Source: Pseudomonadota bacterium (lineage in GTDB: Bacteria; Myxococcota_A; Polyangia; Polyangiales; Polyangiaceae). From it: a stretch of DNA of 41,865 nt. The stretch is taken from positions 1-41,865 of the forward strand of contig JAEYYX010000081.1 of assembly GCA_023428245.1 (NCBI GenBank), in the 5' to 3' direction. Positions 25,741 to 33,632 of the stretch are shown one piece after another. Within the stretch, counting starts at the first letter, position 1. Every line of letters starts with the position of its first letter. Position numbers and translations under genes: made by a program. Below the pieces are notes generated by a model that searched no databases, was not told the DNA's origin, and worked only from the letters and a program-made list of their open reading frames with translations.

Positions 25741-26322
25741 TTGAAATCTCCGAATAGCCTGAATATGAGTCATCTTTGGATCATCACGATCCCTGACAAG
25801 ACGCGAAGGATGAGAGATCACTGCAGCAAGGCGTGTGCTTCGAATCAATCGCGAAGAAGACCTCGCGCTCCGTACGAAGAGGGAGGGAGAGAAAGACGCA
25901 CCTGGCCCGCGCGCCCCAGGTGCTCGCTCTCCTCAAATATTCCGGGCGCCCGTGGGCCGCGCTCCGGGGCCGAGACCGGCGATGAGGTTTGACATTTTCA
26001 CTTTTTCGTTCATCTCCTGGAGCGCTAACTTCGCGCTACGCACGGACGTAAAGCACTGTCTGTGCCAACGCCTACTAGGCCGCACAACTACCACAGTTAT
26101 CTCATGAAACGAGGTAACATTACGAAGCGGTTGCCCCTCCAACCGACCACTTCCGAACACTCTCGAACGCCGAGCGAACACTCCGAGCGACTTCCTCTGA
26201 CTAACGCCGTATCTCCCGACCTTCTCAATGTCCCGTCCAGACGACCACTCGAGGTTCCCTCACTTCGGATACCCGCGGATTTATCCCGTCCTTGAATACC
26301 CCCGAGCTGAACGAGTATCATC
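25741..26322. promoter_or_regulatory. Divergent regulatory region between the broken protease and the FHA/sigma-54 activator
   Basis: These 580 bases separate divergent genes. A perfect 8-bp inverted repeat, GCACCTGG (25898-25905) and CCAGGTGC (25916-25923), has a 10-base loop and no T-run, so an operator is more likely than a terminator. Direct repeats GAACACTC at 26155-26162 and 26176-26183 are exactly 21 bp apart, and CCGAGCGA occurs at 26170-26177 and 26183-26190. They lie 130-170 bp upstream of the activator gene, a normal place for enhancer sites. I found no convincing -24/-12 (GG-N10-GC) promoter, and no gene. Confidence 0.4.
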
Positions 26323-27780
26323 TTGGGTGTGGAGGACACGACCCGACCGGTCTCGCCGTTTTCAGGGGGTGTGACGGATCCGGGGGAATCTGAGGCGCTA
26401 GCGCTCGTCTTCTTTCGATCCGGAAGTGAGGAGCTCGTCCCTCAGACGAGTTCACCTCTATCAGCCCCTATCCGGACGGATATCTCCATCGGGCGCAGCA
26501 GCGAAAATACGCTGTCTCTCCCCTGTAGGGTCGCTTCTCGCGCACATGCCCGCGTAGAACTCGTGGGGGGCATTCCTCTTCTCCGCGATCTCGGGAGTAA
26601 GAACGGAACCTTCTTGAATGGGCAGAAAATTCGTGAAGCCGCGCTTTCAGAGAACGACGTCGTGCGGATCGGAACCTGGGTCGGCGTCGTGACGAGGCTC
26701 GACGAGTCGGCCGGTTCGGCAGAGCCTGGCTTCGTATCCGATACGGTCTTCGGGGGCGTCGAAACCCGCCGAGTTTTCGAACAGATTCAGCGCGTCGCCC
26801 AGACGGACCTGCGCGTCGTGCTCATCGGCGAGACAGGCACGGGCAAAGAGGTCTTCGCGCGCAAGTTGCATAGGTTGAGTCGCCGGAGCGGAGCATTCGT
26901 AGCCGTAAACTGCGCCGCCATCCCCGAACACCTCGCGGAAGGTGAGCTCTTCGGGTATCGCAAAGGGGCTTTCACGGGCGCCAACCAGGCGAACATCGGC
27001 CACTTTCGCGCCGCCCACGGGGGCACTCTCTTCTTGGATGAGGTGCTCGACACGCCGCTCGCGTTGCAGCCCAAGCTTCTTCGGGCGCTCGAGGAGCGAG
27101 CTGTCGTCCCTCTCGGTCAATCACACCCCGAAACCGCCGATCCTCGACTGATCTCTGCCAGCCAAGTTCCGCTTCTCGAGGTGGTCGAGGCCGGTCGTTT
27201 CCGTGCTGACCTCTACGGCCGCTTGGCGGCCGCCGAGATCCAAATCCCTCCTCTCCGGCAACGACGCAGCGAGGTGTGGCCCTTTCTCGGCGCGCTCTTA
27301 AAAGGAAAAACCGGCCTCGGGCCCACGATTGAAACCAGAGCGCTCGAACAACTCCTTCTTTACGATTGGCCGCTCAACGTGCGCGAGCTCGTTCAACTCT
27401 CCGAGCGCCTCATCGCATTTCACGGCCCTCTCCATCACATTCAGCTCCGTCACCTTCCTGACCGGATCGCGGGCTTCTCGAGAAACCCTTTGCCCCATCT
27501 CACGGGCCCAAGTGGGACATCCTCGCAGGCGCCCCTGAGCGTGCCTCCCTCCGGCCCCGTGGCCGTCCCAAGGCGAAGTGAACTCGCGCGGCGCCTCATC
27601 GCGGCGCTCGACGCGACCGAAGGAAACGTTTCAGCCGCTGCGGAGCGCGTGGGCATCTCGCGGCCGAGAGCCTACCGACTTCTTCGGCGCCTCCCCGGCG
27701 TCTCCCCGAACGACTTTCGGTTCTCTACCGGCGTCCTCGCAACCGAGAGCCTCGACGAGGAGCCAACGAGCGACAGCTAA
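26323..27780 (+). CDS. FHA-domain sigma-54-dependent transcriptional activator
   Basis: 485 residues. The N-terminal FHA domain (about 50-115) has SIGRSSENTLSL, SRAHARVE and LGSKNGTFLNG, so it should bind a phosphothreonine peptide. The AAA+ domain (about 143-370) has Walker A GETGTGKE at 169-176, the sigma-54 contact loop GAFTGA at 215-220, Walker B GGTLFLDE at 233-240 and FRADLYGRL at 293-301 with the arginine-finger region. A Fis-type helix-turn-helix is at about 430-456 (GNVSAAAERVGISRPRAYRLL). This layout is typical of myxobacteria, where a kinase often controls the activator. The kinase gene follows after 33 nt. The start is TTG at 26323 or GTG at 26329, with no clear ribosome-binding site. 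Confidence 0.88.
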   Translation: MGVEDTTRPVSPFSGGVTDPGESEALALVFFRSGSEELVPQTSSPLSAPIRTDISIGRSSENTLSLPCRVASRAHARVELVGGIPLLRDLGSKNGTFLNGQKIREAALSENDVVRIGTWVGVVTRLDESAGSAEPGFVSDTVFGGVETRRVFEQIQRVAQTDLRVVLIGETGTGKEVFARKLHRLSRRSGAFVAVNCAAIPEHLAEGELFGYRKGAFTGANQANIGHFRAAHGGTLFLDEVLDTPLALQPKLLRALEERAVVPLGQSHPETADPRLISASQVPLLEVVEAGRFRADLYGRLAAAEIQIPPLRQRRSEVWPFLGALLKGKTGLGPTIETRALEQLLLYDWPLNVRELVQLSERLIAFHGPLHHIQLRHLPDRIAGFSRNPLPHLTGPSGTSSQAPLSVPPSGPVAVPRRSELARRLIAALDATEGNVSAAAERVGISRPRAYRLLRRLPGVSPNDFRFSTGVLATESLDEEPTSDS

Positions 27781-27813
27781 CTTTTCCCCGAATTGTGCTA
27801 GGTACAGGGCAAG

Positions 27814-29232
27814 GTGCTGGCTGAGGGGATCGAAGCTTCTGGCTCAGGAGTGTGGTGCATTCCTGGGTCTGTTATTGACGATCGCTACGTCCTTGTTCGG
27901 GAGCTCGGACGAGGCGGTATGGGTGTGGTTTATGAGGCTGTGCGGCGAGACCTCGGGCTACCCGTCGCGCTCAAGTTCCTGCGGACCGATCGCCTCGATC
28001 ATTTCCACGATCGCTCGATGGATCGTGAGGTCTTGTGCTCTTCCGTATTGCGCCATGAAAATGTCGTCCAACTATTGGACGTTGGTCTCTCACAGAAGGG
28101 CCCTTACGTCATCTTCGAGCTGATCTCAGGCTCCGCGCTCTCCGAGGCTCTCGACGAAAGCGGCGCCCTTGATCCGCTCAAGGCGGTAGGAATCATGCAG
28201 CAGGTCGGGCGGGCTCTTTGCTGCGCTCACGCGTCCGGAGTCATTCACCGGGATCTCAAAGCCTCCAACGTCATGCTCACCAAGCACGCGGACGGTCGCG
28301 ACCTCATCAAAGTCCTCGACTTCGGCATCGCTCGCCTGCCCCAGTCCGATGGGGCCACTCCGACAGACGGGCCGGCAGGCACTGCTGCCTACATGGCTCC
28401 GGAAGTGGCGCGGGGTGAGTCGCGAGGTGACGCACCCAGCGATGTCTATTCGATGGGGGTACTCTTGTACGAGCTCCTTTCGGCGTACCGCCCCCACGAG
28501 GGAACCTCTCTGAACGCCCTCCTTCACAGCGTGATGACGAGGCCCCCGGCCCCGCTGGAGAACTATCGCCCCGACCTTCCCGAATGTCTGAGAGACTTGG
28601 TCCAAAGAACGATATCTCCGAATCCGAAAGACCGCCCTCAAACAGCAGCCTCATTCGTCGCGGAACTCACCTCGATTGATAGAATTCTGTCAGACGCTGC
28701 GGTAAAAAAAGCTCCAGTTCCTCCACTTCCTCTACCCTCTCCTTCGTCAAACAGTTCGCACTTTCGCTCTGCAGTCCTGGGAGTGATAGGAGGAGCTTTA
28801 GGCGCTGGCATCATTTTCGCTGCAACTTCTCAGCATGAGACCCGCGATCAGGGGACCTCGGCCGCGCTCGTCGCCACTCAAGCACCCCCTCAAGCCTCCG
28901 GAGACGATGAACGCCGCACTCCGTCGAATGACGGGTTTTCGTCTCCTGGCTCGCCCCATTCCGACGGCACAACACCGCAAGGCCCTTCGGGAACATTGTT
29001 CTCCGAACACCCGGCCGGGCCACCCCTCTCCAGCGCCGGGGACGAACGCGCCACATTTCAACCACCCATCAAGATCGCCAAGAAAGAGCACTCCAAACGT
29101 AACGTTGCATTGCCCCAAAGTCCCCAGCGACTCGTCTCAAGCCTTGAGCCCGTTTCTGTACCAACTGCTGAAGAGACGCCTGAACGAGTCGACGAGATAA
29201 CCGGTTTTGTTCTCCGAAATCCCTACGAATGA
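27814..29232 (+). CDS. Membrane serine/threonine protein kinase (Hanks type)
   Basis: 472 residues. The kinase domain (about 25-290) has GRGGMG at 32-37, the ATP Lys in VALKFL (K54), the catalytic loop HRDLKASN at 145-152, DFG at 169-171 and APE at 195-197, so it should be active. One membrane helix lies at about 318-337 (VLGVIGGALGAGIIFAA), after a Pro/Ser-rich linker. The C-terminal 130 residues are low in complexity and probably periplasmic. The start is GTG. It lies 33 nt after the FHA activator gene and overlaps the TPR gene by 4 nt (ATGA). Its natural partner is the FHA activator (inference). Confidence 0.9.
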   Translation: MLAEGIEASGSGVWCIPGSVIDDRYVLVRELGRGGMGVVYEAVRRDLGLPVALKFLRTDRLDHFHDRSMDREVLCSSVLRHENVVQLLDVGLSQKGPYVIFELISGSALSEALDESGALDPLKAVGIMQQVGRALCCAHASGVIHRDLKASNVMLTKHADGRDLIKVLDFGIARLPQSDGATPTDGPAGTAAYMAPEVARGESRGDAPSDVYSMGVLLYELLSAYRPHEGTSLNALLHSVMTRPPAPLENYRPDLPECLRDLVQRTISPNPKDRPQTAASFVAELTSIDRILSDAAVKKAPVPPLPLPSPSSNSSHFRSAVLGVIGGALGAGIIFAATSQHETRDQGTSAALVATQAPPQASGDDERRTPSNDGFSSPGSPHSDGTTPQGPSGTLFSEHPAGPPLSSAGDERATFQPPIKIAKKEHSKRNVALPQSPQRLVSSLEPVSVPTAEETPERVDEITGFVLRNPYE

Positions 29233-30416
29233 TTGCTCGCCGCGGCATCCTGATTCTCAGTCTTCTCGTCAGAAGCGCCTTGGCGGAACCCGGTCCATCT
29301 CAGGAAGGCGACGCCAGTCAAGACGCGTCGACGCGCGCGAAAACGCTCTTTGACGAAGGCGTCGAACAAGGGCGCCTTGGCCACTTTGACGCCGCGCTCA
29401 CCGCGTTCGAGGAGGCGTACAGGCTCGCGCCCCATCCGATTGTCCTCTTCAACATCGGAAAGGCCGCCGAAGCGAGCGGCAACCACGAGAGAGCCATCTC
29501 AGCGTATGAAGCCCTCCTTGAGCTCGACGGGGATATGTTAGAGACGAACCGTCGCTTGGAGGTATCCAAGAGTCTGCAGCGCCTTCGGAAGCACAACTCG
29601 GCATCGAGCCATCTCCCTTCGATCTTAGAGCAACCGCAGAAATCTTCCGTCGAGGTCATTTGCCCCTTCCCTGGTTTCAGGATCCTTCAAGGCCATAGCG
29701 TAATAGGCAAGACTCCTTTCTCGGGAGTTCTTGAACTCGAAACGAAGGCCCCTCTGTCGATCGAACGTCCAGGCTACCTCACCAACGGCTTTGTCATTCC
29801 TACTCATGGACCTGGGGAACCGTTCCGGTGTGAAGCGCGCCTGGATCCGCAGACCCGAGAACCCAAAGGTGTCCTCGTGTTGCGCACCAATGCGACTGGC
29901 GTGGAAGTATTGGTGGATGGTCAGCAGCTCGAAGATCGAGTCTCACTGCCGATCGGACCGCACCTCATCGAGGTCTCGACTCCGGGCCGCGGGAAGAGCG
30001 TGAGGACCATCAGCATCCTCCCAGGAAAGACACTCGTCCTGCAGGCCAAGGTGCCTCCAGCCAAGCAATCTCCAACAGCCCGAAGGGTCTGGGGGTTCAG
30101 CCTTTTGGGCAGCGGTCTGGCTATCCTCGGCTCAGGGATCGCGGTCCTGGCCGTCAACGAGGATCGCTTCCGGAACTGGCAGGCTGAGGCAGAGGTAATT
30201 CGTGCTCTGCCGGACAATGACGCCACCCGGGCAATTCAGGCACGCACTGCAAACGCGCTCCTTTCAGATATCGAGACTGTCGATGTCGTTGCCGGCGTGA
30301 CTCTGGCCACGGCCGCCGTGCTCGTCGCCTCGGGGGTGACACTCCTCTTGATCCCCGACCCAGGGCCCAGAGTTTCCGCGCGGGCAGGAGGCGCATCGCT
30401 TCGTGTCACATTCTAA
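29229..30416 (+). CDS. TPR protein with PEGA-like repeats and two C-terminal membrane helices
   Basis: 395 residues. A signal peptide (LILSLLVRSALA) is followed by TPR helices at about 35-120 (AKTLFDEGVEQGRLGHFDAA, AFEEAYRLAPHPIVLFNIG). Two PEGA-like beta units follow, near 140-200 (IGKTPFSGVLEL) and 218-280 (GVEVLVDGQQLEDRVSLPIG), then two hydrophobic helices near 290-312 and 355-378. PEGA units are surface beta modules thought to bind cell-wall or outer-layer material. A protein of the same plan lies at 37531-38529, also near a kinase. Overlaps at both ends (4 nt with the kinase, 14 nt with the next gene) show one operon. The molecular role is unknown. Confidence 0.7.
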   Translation: MIARRGILILSLLVRSALAEPGPSQEGDASQDASTRAKTLFDEGVEQGRLGHFDAALTAFEEAYRLAPHPIVLFNIGKAAEASGNHERAISAYEALLELDGDMLETNRRLEVSKSLQRLRKHNSASSHLPSILEQPQKSSVEVICPFPGFRILQGHSVIGKTPFSGVLELETKAPLSIERPGYLTNGFVIPTHGPGEPFRCEARLDPQTREPKGVLVLRTNATGVEVLVDGQQLEDRVSLPIGPHLIEVSTPGRGKSVRTISILPGKTLVLQAKVPPAKQSPTARRVWGFSLLGSGLAILGSGIAVLAVNEDRFRNWQAEAEVIRALPDNDATRAIQARTANALLSDIETVDVVAGVTLATAAVLVASGVTLLLIPDPGPRVSARAGGASLRVTF

Positions 30417-31818
30417 CTGCAGCTCATCTCGCCCGGCCCGTTTAAGGGCCTTCGCCCTCTTGGTCACCGCAGCATTGAGCTCCTGCGGCCGCGGTGAGCG
30501 TCTCCCCGTTGACGAACCGTCTCCGGACGAGCCCTCTGACGGGGGAACGTCACATTCAACGGGCGGTAGCTCTCCTGGCGGGAACGACGGACGCAGTAAT
30601 GGCGGAACAAGGCAACCACCAAGTACAAGCGGCGGCGGGGTGTCGCGCGACGGAACCGGCGGAGAAGAAGTCTCCCTCGGGGGTCGTCATAGCGATGGAG
30701 ACGGCGGTGATGGGGGGACTGAAGGCGACGGTGGGGCAGACCGTGGAGGCGGCGGAGGGACTGGCGCTGAAGGTAACGGAGGGACTGGCGTTGGGGGCGT
30801 TGGGGGCGCTGAAGGCACCGCGGGAGCGAATCCCGGCGGCGGTGAAGATCCTCCTCTGGAAGTTGGTCGACTCAGCTTTCGACCGTCGTTTTGCTGGGTC
30901 CGGAAGGCCGGAGCCGCGTCCTATTTCGACTGGGAACAACAACGTATCCGCTACGAAATGATCATGACCGCCTGGCAGGGTTCGTCGGCGCTCCAGATCG
31001 ATTGGCGTGGGCTCTGCCGGAGCACCGCTGCCGACAAAGGCGGGGACGTGCGAATCTTACTCGACGACCGGGACCAAGCAGGGACCACGATCGACGGCTG
31101 CGCGCAACCGGATCGCCCAGGCCCCTGGGCCATCTATCCGAACAAGGCGCTGCAATACGCCGACTGTGAGTGGAACATGGTCCTTCCCATCTCCCTCGAC
31201 GGCAAGAGTCCTGTTCTTCACACAGCTGGACACGCCCTAGGTTTCTCCCATCGTCACACCGCGCCGATCGCTGAACCAGGTTCGTGCCCGACGCGCACCC
31301 CACCTCATCCTCATTCGCCGTACCTAACTGGCTACGATTCAGCCTCGGTCATGCATCCACGCGAGGAAGATCAAGACGCGTACTTTGGCAATCCTTGGCT
31401 CGATTGTGATGCCACCGATGACTCGGCTCCGATCCTGGACGACCTGTCATCGGGTGACCTCCTCGCCATTGAGATGATCTACCCAAATTCAGGAGCTCCC
31501 TCCTTCGGCAGCTCAACCTGGATCTTCTCGGCCGGCGTGCGAACATATCGCGACGATTCCGTCGTGCTCATGAGCGATTGGTTGTCACGCGGAGCAAGCC
31601 CCGCCTGGTTCCGTTCCGCCTATTGGAACGTGACGTATCCCGATGGAACCACGGCTGTCTTCGGGCAGCCGCTCACCGAGACTCAGGGGTTCGGGGCGGA
31701 CTCCATCCAAATCTCCCACATATTCACTGACCCTTTCGGGGGCTACCACTCTCAGAGTGAGCGCGTCACCATCAGTACAGCCCGGCACACGGCTGGGGTA
31801 TTGAGCGCGGTCTACTGA
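30403..31818 (+). CDS. Metzincin-like lipoprotein lacking the catalytic glutamate (putative pseudoprotease)
   Basis: 471 residues. A signal peptide ends in the lipobox LSSC (Cys28). A flexible linker of about 120 residues (35-150), very rich in Gly, Ser, Thr and Asp, leads to a metzincin-like domain. The zinc site reads HTAGHALGFSH (273-283): all three His and the Gly are kept, but the catalytic Glu is Thr274. A Met-turn SVMH lies near 315-318. The C-terminal 110 residues match the shared domain of the two other metzincin genes (DWLSRGASPAWF). The family rule predicts zinc binding without normal peptide hydrolysis. The GTG start with GGAGG 11 nt upstream lies inside the TPR gene. It is the last gene of the FHA/kinase/TPR operon. 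Confidence 0.78.
   Translation: MSHSNCSSSRPARLRAFALLVTAALSSCGRGERLPVDEPSPDEPSDGGTSHSTGGSSPGGNDGRSNGGTRQPPSTSGGGVSRDGTGGEEVSLGGRHSDGDGGDGGTEGDGGADRGGGGGTGAEGNGGTGVGGVGGAEGTAGANPGGGEDPPLEVGRLSFRPSFCWVRKAGAASYFDWEQQRIRYEMIMTAWQGSSALQIDWRGLCRSTAADKGGDVRILLDDRDQAGTTIDGCAQPDRPGPWAIYPNKALQYADCEWNMVLPISLDGKSPVLHTAGHALGFSHRHTAPIAEPGSCPTRTPPHPHSPYLTGYDSASVMHPREEDQDAYFGNPWLDCDATDDSAPILDDLSSGDLLAIEMIYPNSGAPSFGSSTWIFSAGVRTYRDDSVVLMSDWLSRGASPAWFRSAYWNVTYPDGTTAVFGQPLTETQGFGADSIQISHIFTDPFGGYHSQSERVTISTARHTAGVLSAVY
30540..30850 (+). repeat. Low-complexity GGN-rich coding repeat (Gly/Asp/Thr linker)
   Basis: This stretch is an imperfect repeat of GGNGGNACT-like units that encodes the linker of the metzincin-like lipoprotein. 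Such linkers are common in Polyangiales lipoproteins and probably carry the domain away from the membrane. Repeats of this type can change length by recombination. Confidence 0.6.
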
Positions 31819-31849
31819 AAGTGCACGCCTCTCACCCGCTCGCCTCCCT

Positions 31850-33514
31850 TCACTCCTCCTGAGACCCGTAGACGGCAATCCTCGGATTGCCGCTGGAGAC
31901 GCGGCTCCGGGTGAGGGTGCCGAGCTCCGGGCTGACCTTGTTTTTGCCTCCCTTCCAGAGCACCTCCGCGGAGTCACCCTTCGGGGCCTTGCCGCCCTTG
32001 TCGAAGATCGGGGCTACGATCAGAGCTCCCGCGTTCTTCTTTCGCAGGTCCGAAAGCCGAGCGCCCCGCGCTTCGTAGGAGACCAGCTCTTTGTCCCCGG
32101 CGGTGCGGGGATCGAACTCGACTTCGGTCGGCATCAAGACGACCTTCTCGGGGCGCTTCGAGAGCCAGGCCGCGAGCTCGAGCCGAGATTCGCCTGCCCC
32201 TTTGTAACCTTCAACGACTGTCGACCAAGGTAAGAGCATGAGCGCAAAGGCGGCCACGAGCGGCAAGGCCGCGAGCTCGAGGCGCCTGTCGAGCCCCTTG
32301 TCCCGCACGAAATGACGCAAGCGCCGCGCGCCTCCGACCACACCGACGGTAGCGAAGATCGGAAGCATCAGCTCGAGGACGAGCAAGTTGCGTTTGAAGA
32401 TCACGCGCTGCCCCGACATGTAGATCCAAAGCAGGAGGGGATACAGGGCGATGAGGATCGCTTCCTTCGGGACCTTTCGGAGCGCGATGGCCGCTCCGCC
32501 GAAGGCGAGAAGCACCCAGCCAAAGCCGTAGGAGGCCAGGACAGGTTCCCCGTAGGAGAGGAAGGTCGAGAGTCCTGGCGTCGTGTCGTGACCCCCATGT
32601 CCCCGCGCGTAGTGGCGCGCTTCGCCCGCAGCCGAGCTCACAAAGCTCGGCAGGTCGAGGAGCGCATAGGGTGTCGTAACCAAGAACGTCACCACGAGAG
32701 CCAGAAAGAAGAGGACAGAAGAGGAGAGCAGGCGATCACGATGTCGGAACGCGATCGCCAGCAGTGCGGGCGCGACGATCGGGTAGAGGTTGTACTTCGT
32801 GCCGAGACAGAGGCCACCGAGTATCCCGGCTACGATGGCGAAGGTCGGGGGCCTGGTGGTCGCCGGCGCCATTACGAAATAGGAAATCGCGAGCAGCGCG
32901 AAGAAGCACCCGAGGATGTCGACGCCGAGATAGAGGTGCGAATAGCGGAGATAGAACTCCGAGAGGAGCCCCACGCCGAACGCGGAAAGGCCGACGGCGT
33001 CGGGGCGCGATACCCATGCTTCGCCTCGGGCCGCTTGCGCTTCGCTCCGAGGCGGGGCCGCTTCATCCAGTTTCTTCATGAGATGGCGCGCGAGCAAAGC
33101 CGCCATCGCGAGCGCTCCGAGCGAAAGGAGCGCATAGACCTGACGCGCGACACGCACCATCTTGGGCGCGGTGTAATAGGGATAGCCTCCTTCCCTGAGC
33201 TCCTCGAGCGGCGGCAAATTCTCCCCGCTCATGCCTAGCTTCAGGTAACCGAGGGCGAAACTCGCGGTGTCCAGGTAGACCATCACCGACGGCTTCGTGA
33301 AGCGGTGAGGATTCAGGTCCCCCGTCTTCAAAATGCGGATGGCTTGTTTCGTCCAGAGGTGCTCGTCGAGGTGGCGACAATAGGGCCCCGCCTGATCAGC
33401 AAGCCCCATACGCGCCTGATACCCGAAGGCGATCATCCCGAACGCGAGCACAAGAGGCACAAGTCCCAGAGAACGCGCGCGCGATGCGAACGCGCTGACC
33501 CAACCACTCCGCAT
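31850..33514 (-). CDS. GT-C membrane glycosyltransferase (PMT/ArnT-like), second paralogue
   Basis: 554 residues. It aligns over its full length with 20861-22519: HLDEHLW (D50, E51) in the first periplasmic loop, ILKTGDLNPHRFTKPSVM, GGYPYYTAPKMVR and a periplasmic C-terminal domain. The DNA around 33290-33350 is also very close to 22290-22360. The start at 33514 has GGGGAG 4-5 nt upstream. It converges with the metzincin-like lipoprotein gene (31-nt gap) and diverges from the third GT-C gene. Both paralogues probably add a polyprenyl-linked sugar to surface glycan or protein; the substrate is unknown. Confidence 0.78.
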   Translation of the reverse strand: MRSGWVSAFASRARSLGLVPLVLAFGMIAFGYQARMGLADQAGPYCRHLDEHLWTKQAIRILKTGDLNPHRFTKPSVMVYLDTASFALGYLKLGMSGENLPPLEELREGGYPYYTAPKMVRVARQVYALLSLGALAMAALLARHLMKKLDEAAPPRSEAQAARGEAWVSRPDAVGLSAFGVGLLSEFYLRYSHLYLGVDILGCFFALLAISYFVMAPATTRPPTFAIVAGILGGLCLGTKYNLYPIVAPALLAIAFRHRDRLLSSSVLFFLALVVTFLVTTPYALLDLPSFVSSAAGEARHYARGHGGHDTTPGLSTFLSYGEPVLASYGFGWVLLAFGGAAIALRKVPKEAILIALYPLLLWIYMSGQRVIFKRNLLVLELMLPIFATVGVVGGARRLRHFVRDKGLDRRLELAALPLVAAFALMLLPWSTVVEGYKGAGESRLELAAWLSKRPEKVVLMPTEVEFDPRTAGDKELVSYEARGARLSDLRKKNAGALIVAPIFDKGGKAPKGDSAEVLWKGGKNKVSPELGTLTRSRVSSGNPRIAVYGSQEE

Positions 33515-33632
33515 ACTTCTCCCCGCCTAGCCGAAGCAGCTTTGAGGTCAACTCTTTCTGCGCAAAGGCGCTTGTGCCTTGGGCACCAGCGTGTTCTTTC
33601 CAATAGGCGTTGCCCAGACTAATTCACTGCCC

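Noticed and set aside
25828..25845. Possible sigma-54 promoter (minus strand) for the broken protease
   Set aside because: A GCAA element is present, but the essential GG of the -24 box is missing at the right distance.
32312..33238. Plus-strand open frame (308 codons) opposite the second GT-C paralogue
   Set aside because: Its translation is almost entirely charged residues and has no fold. The minus-strand GT-C protein is clearly real.
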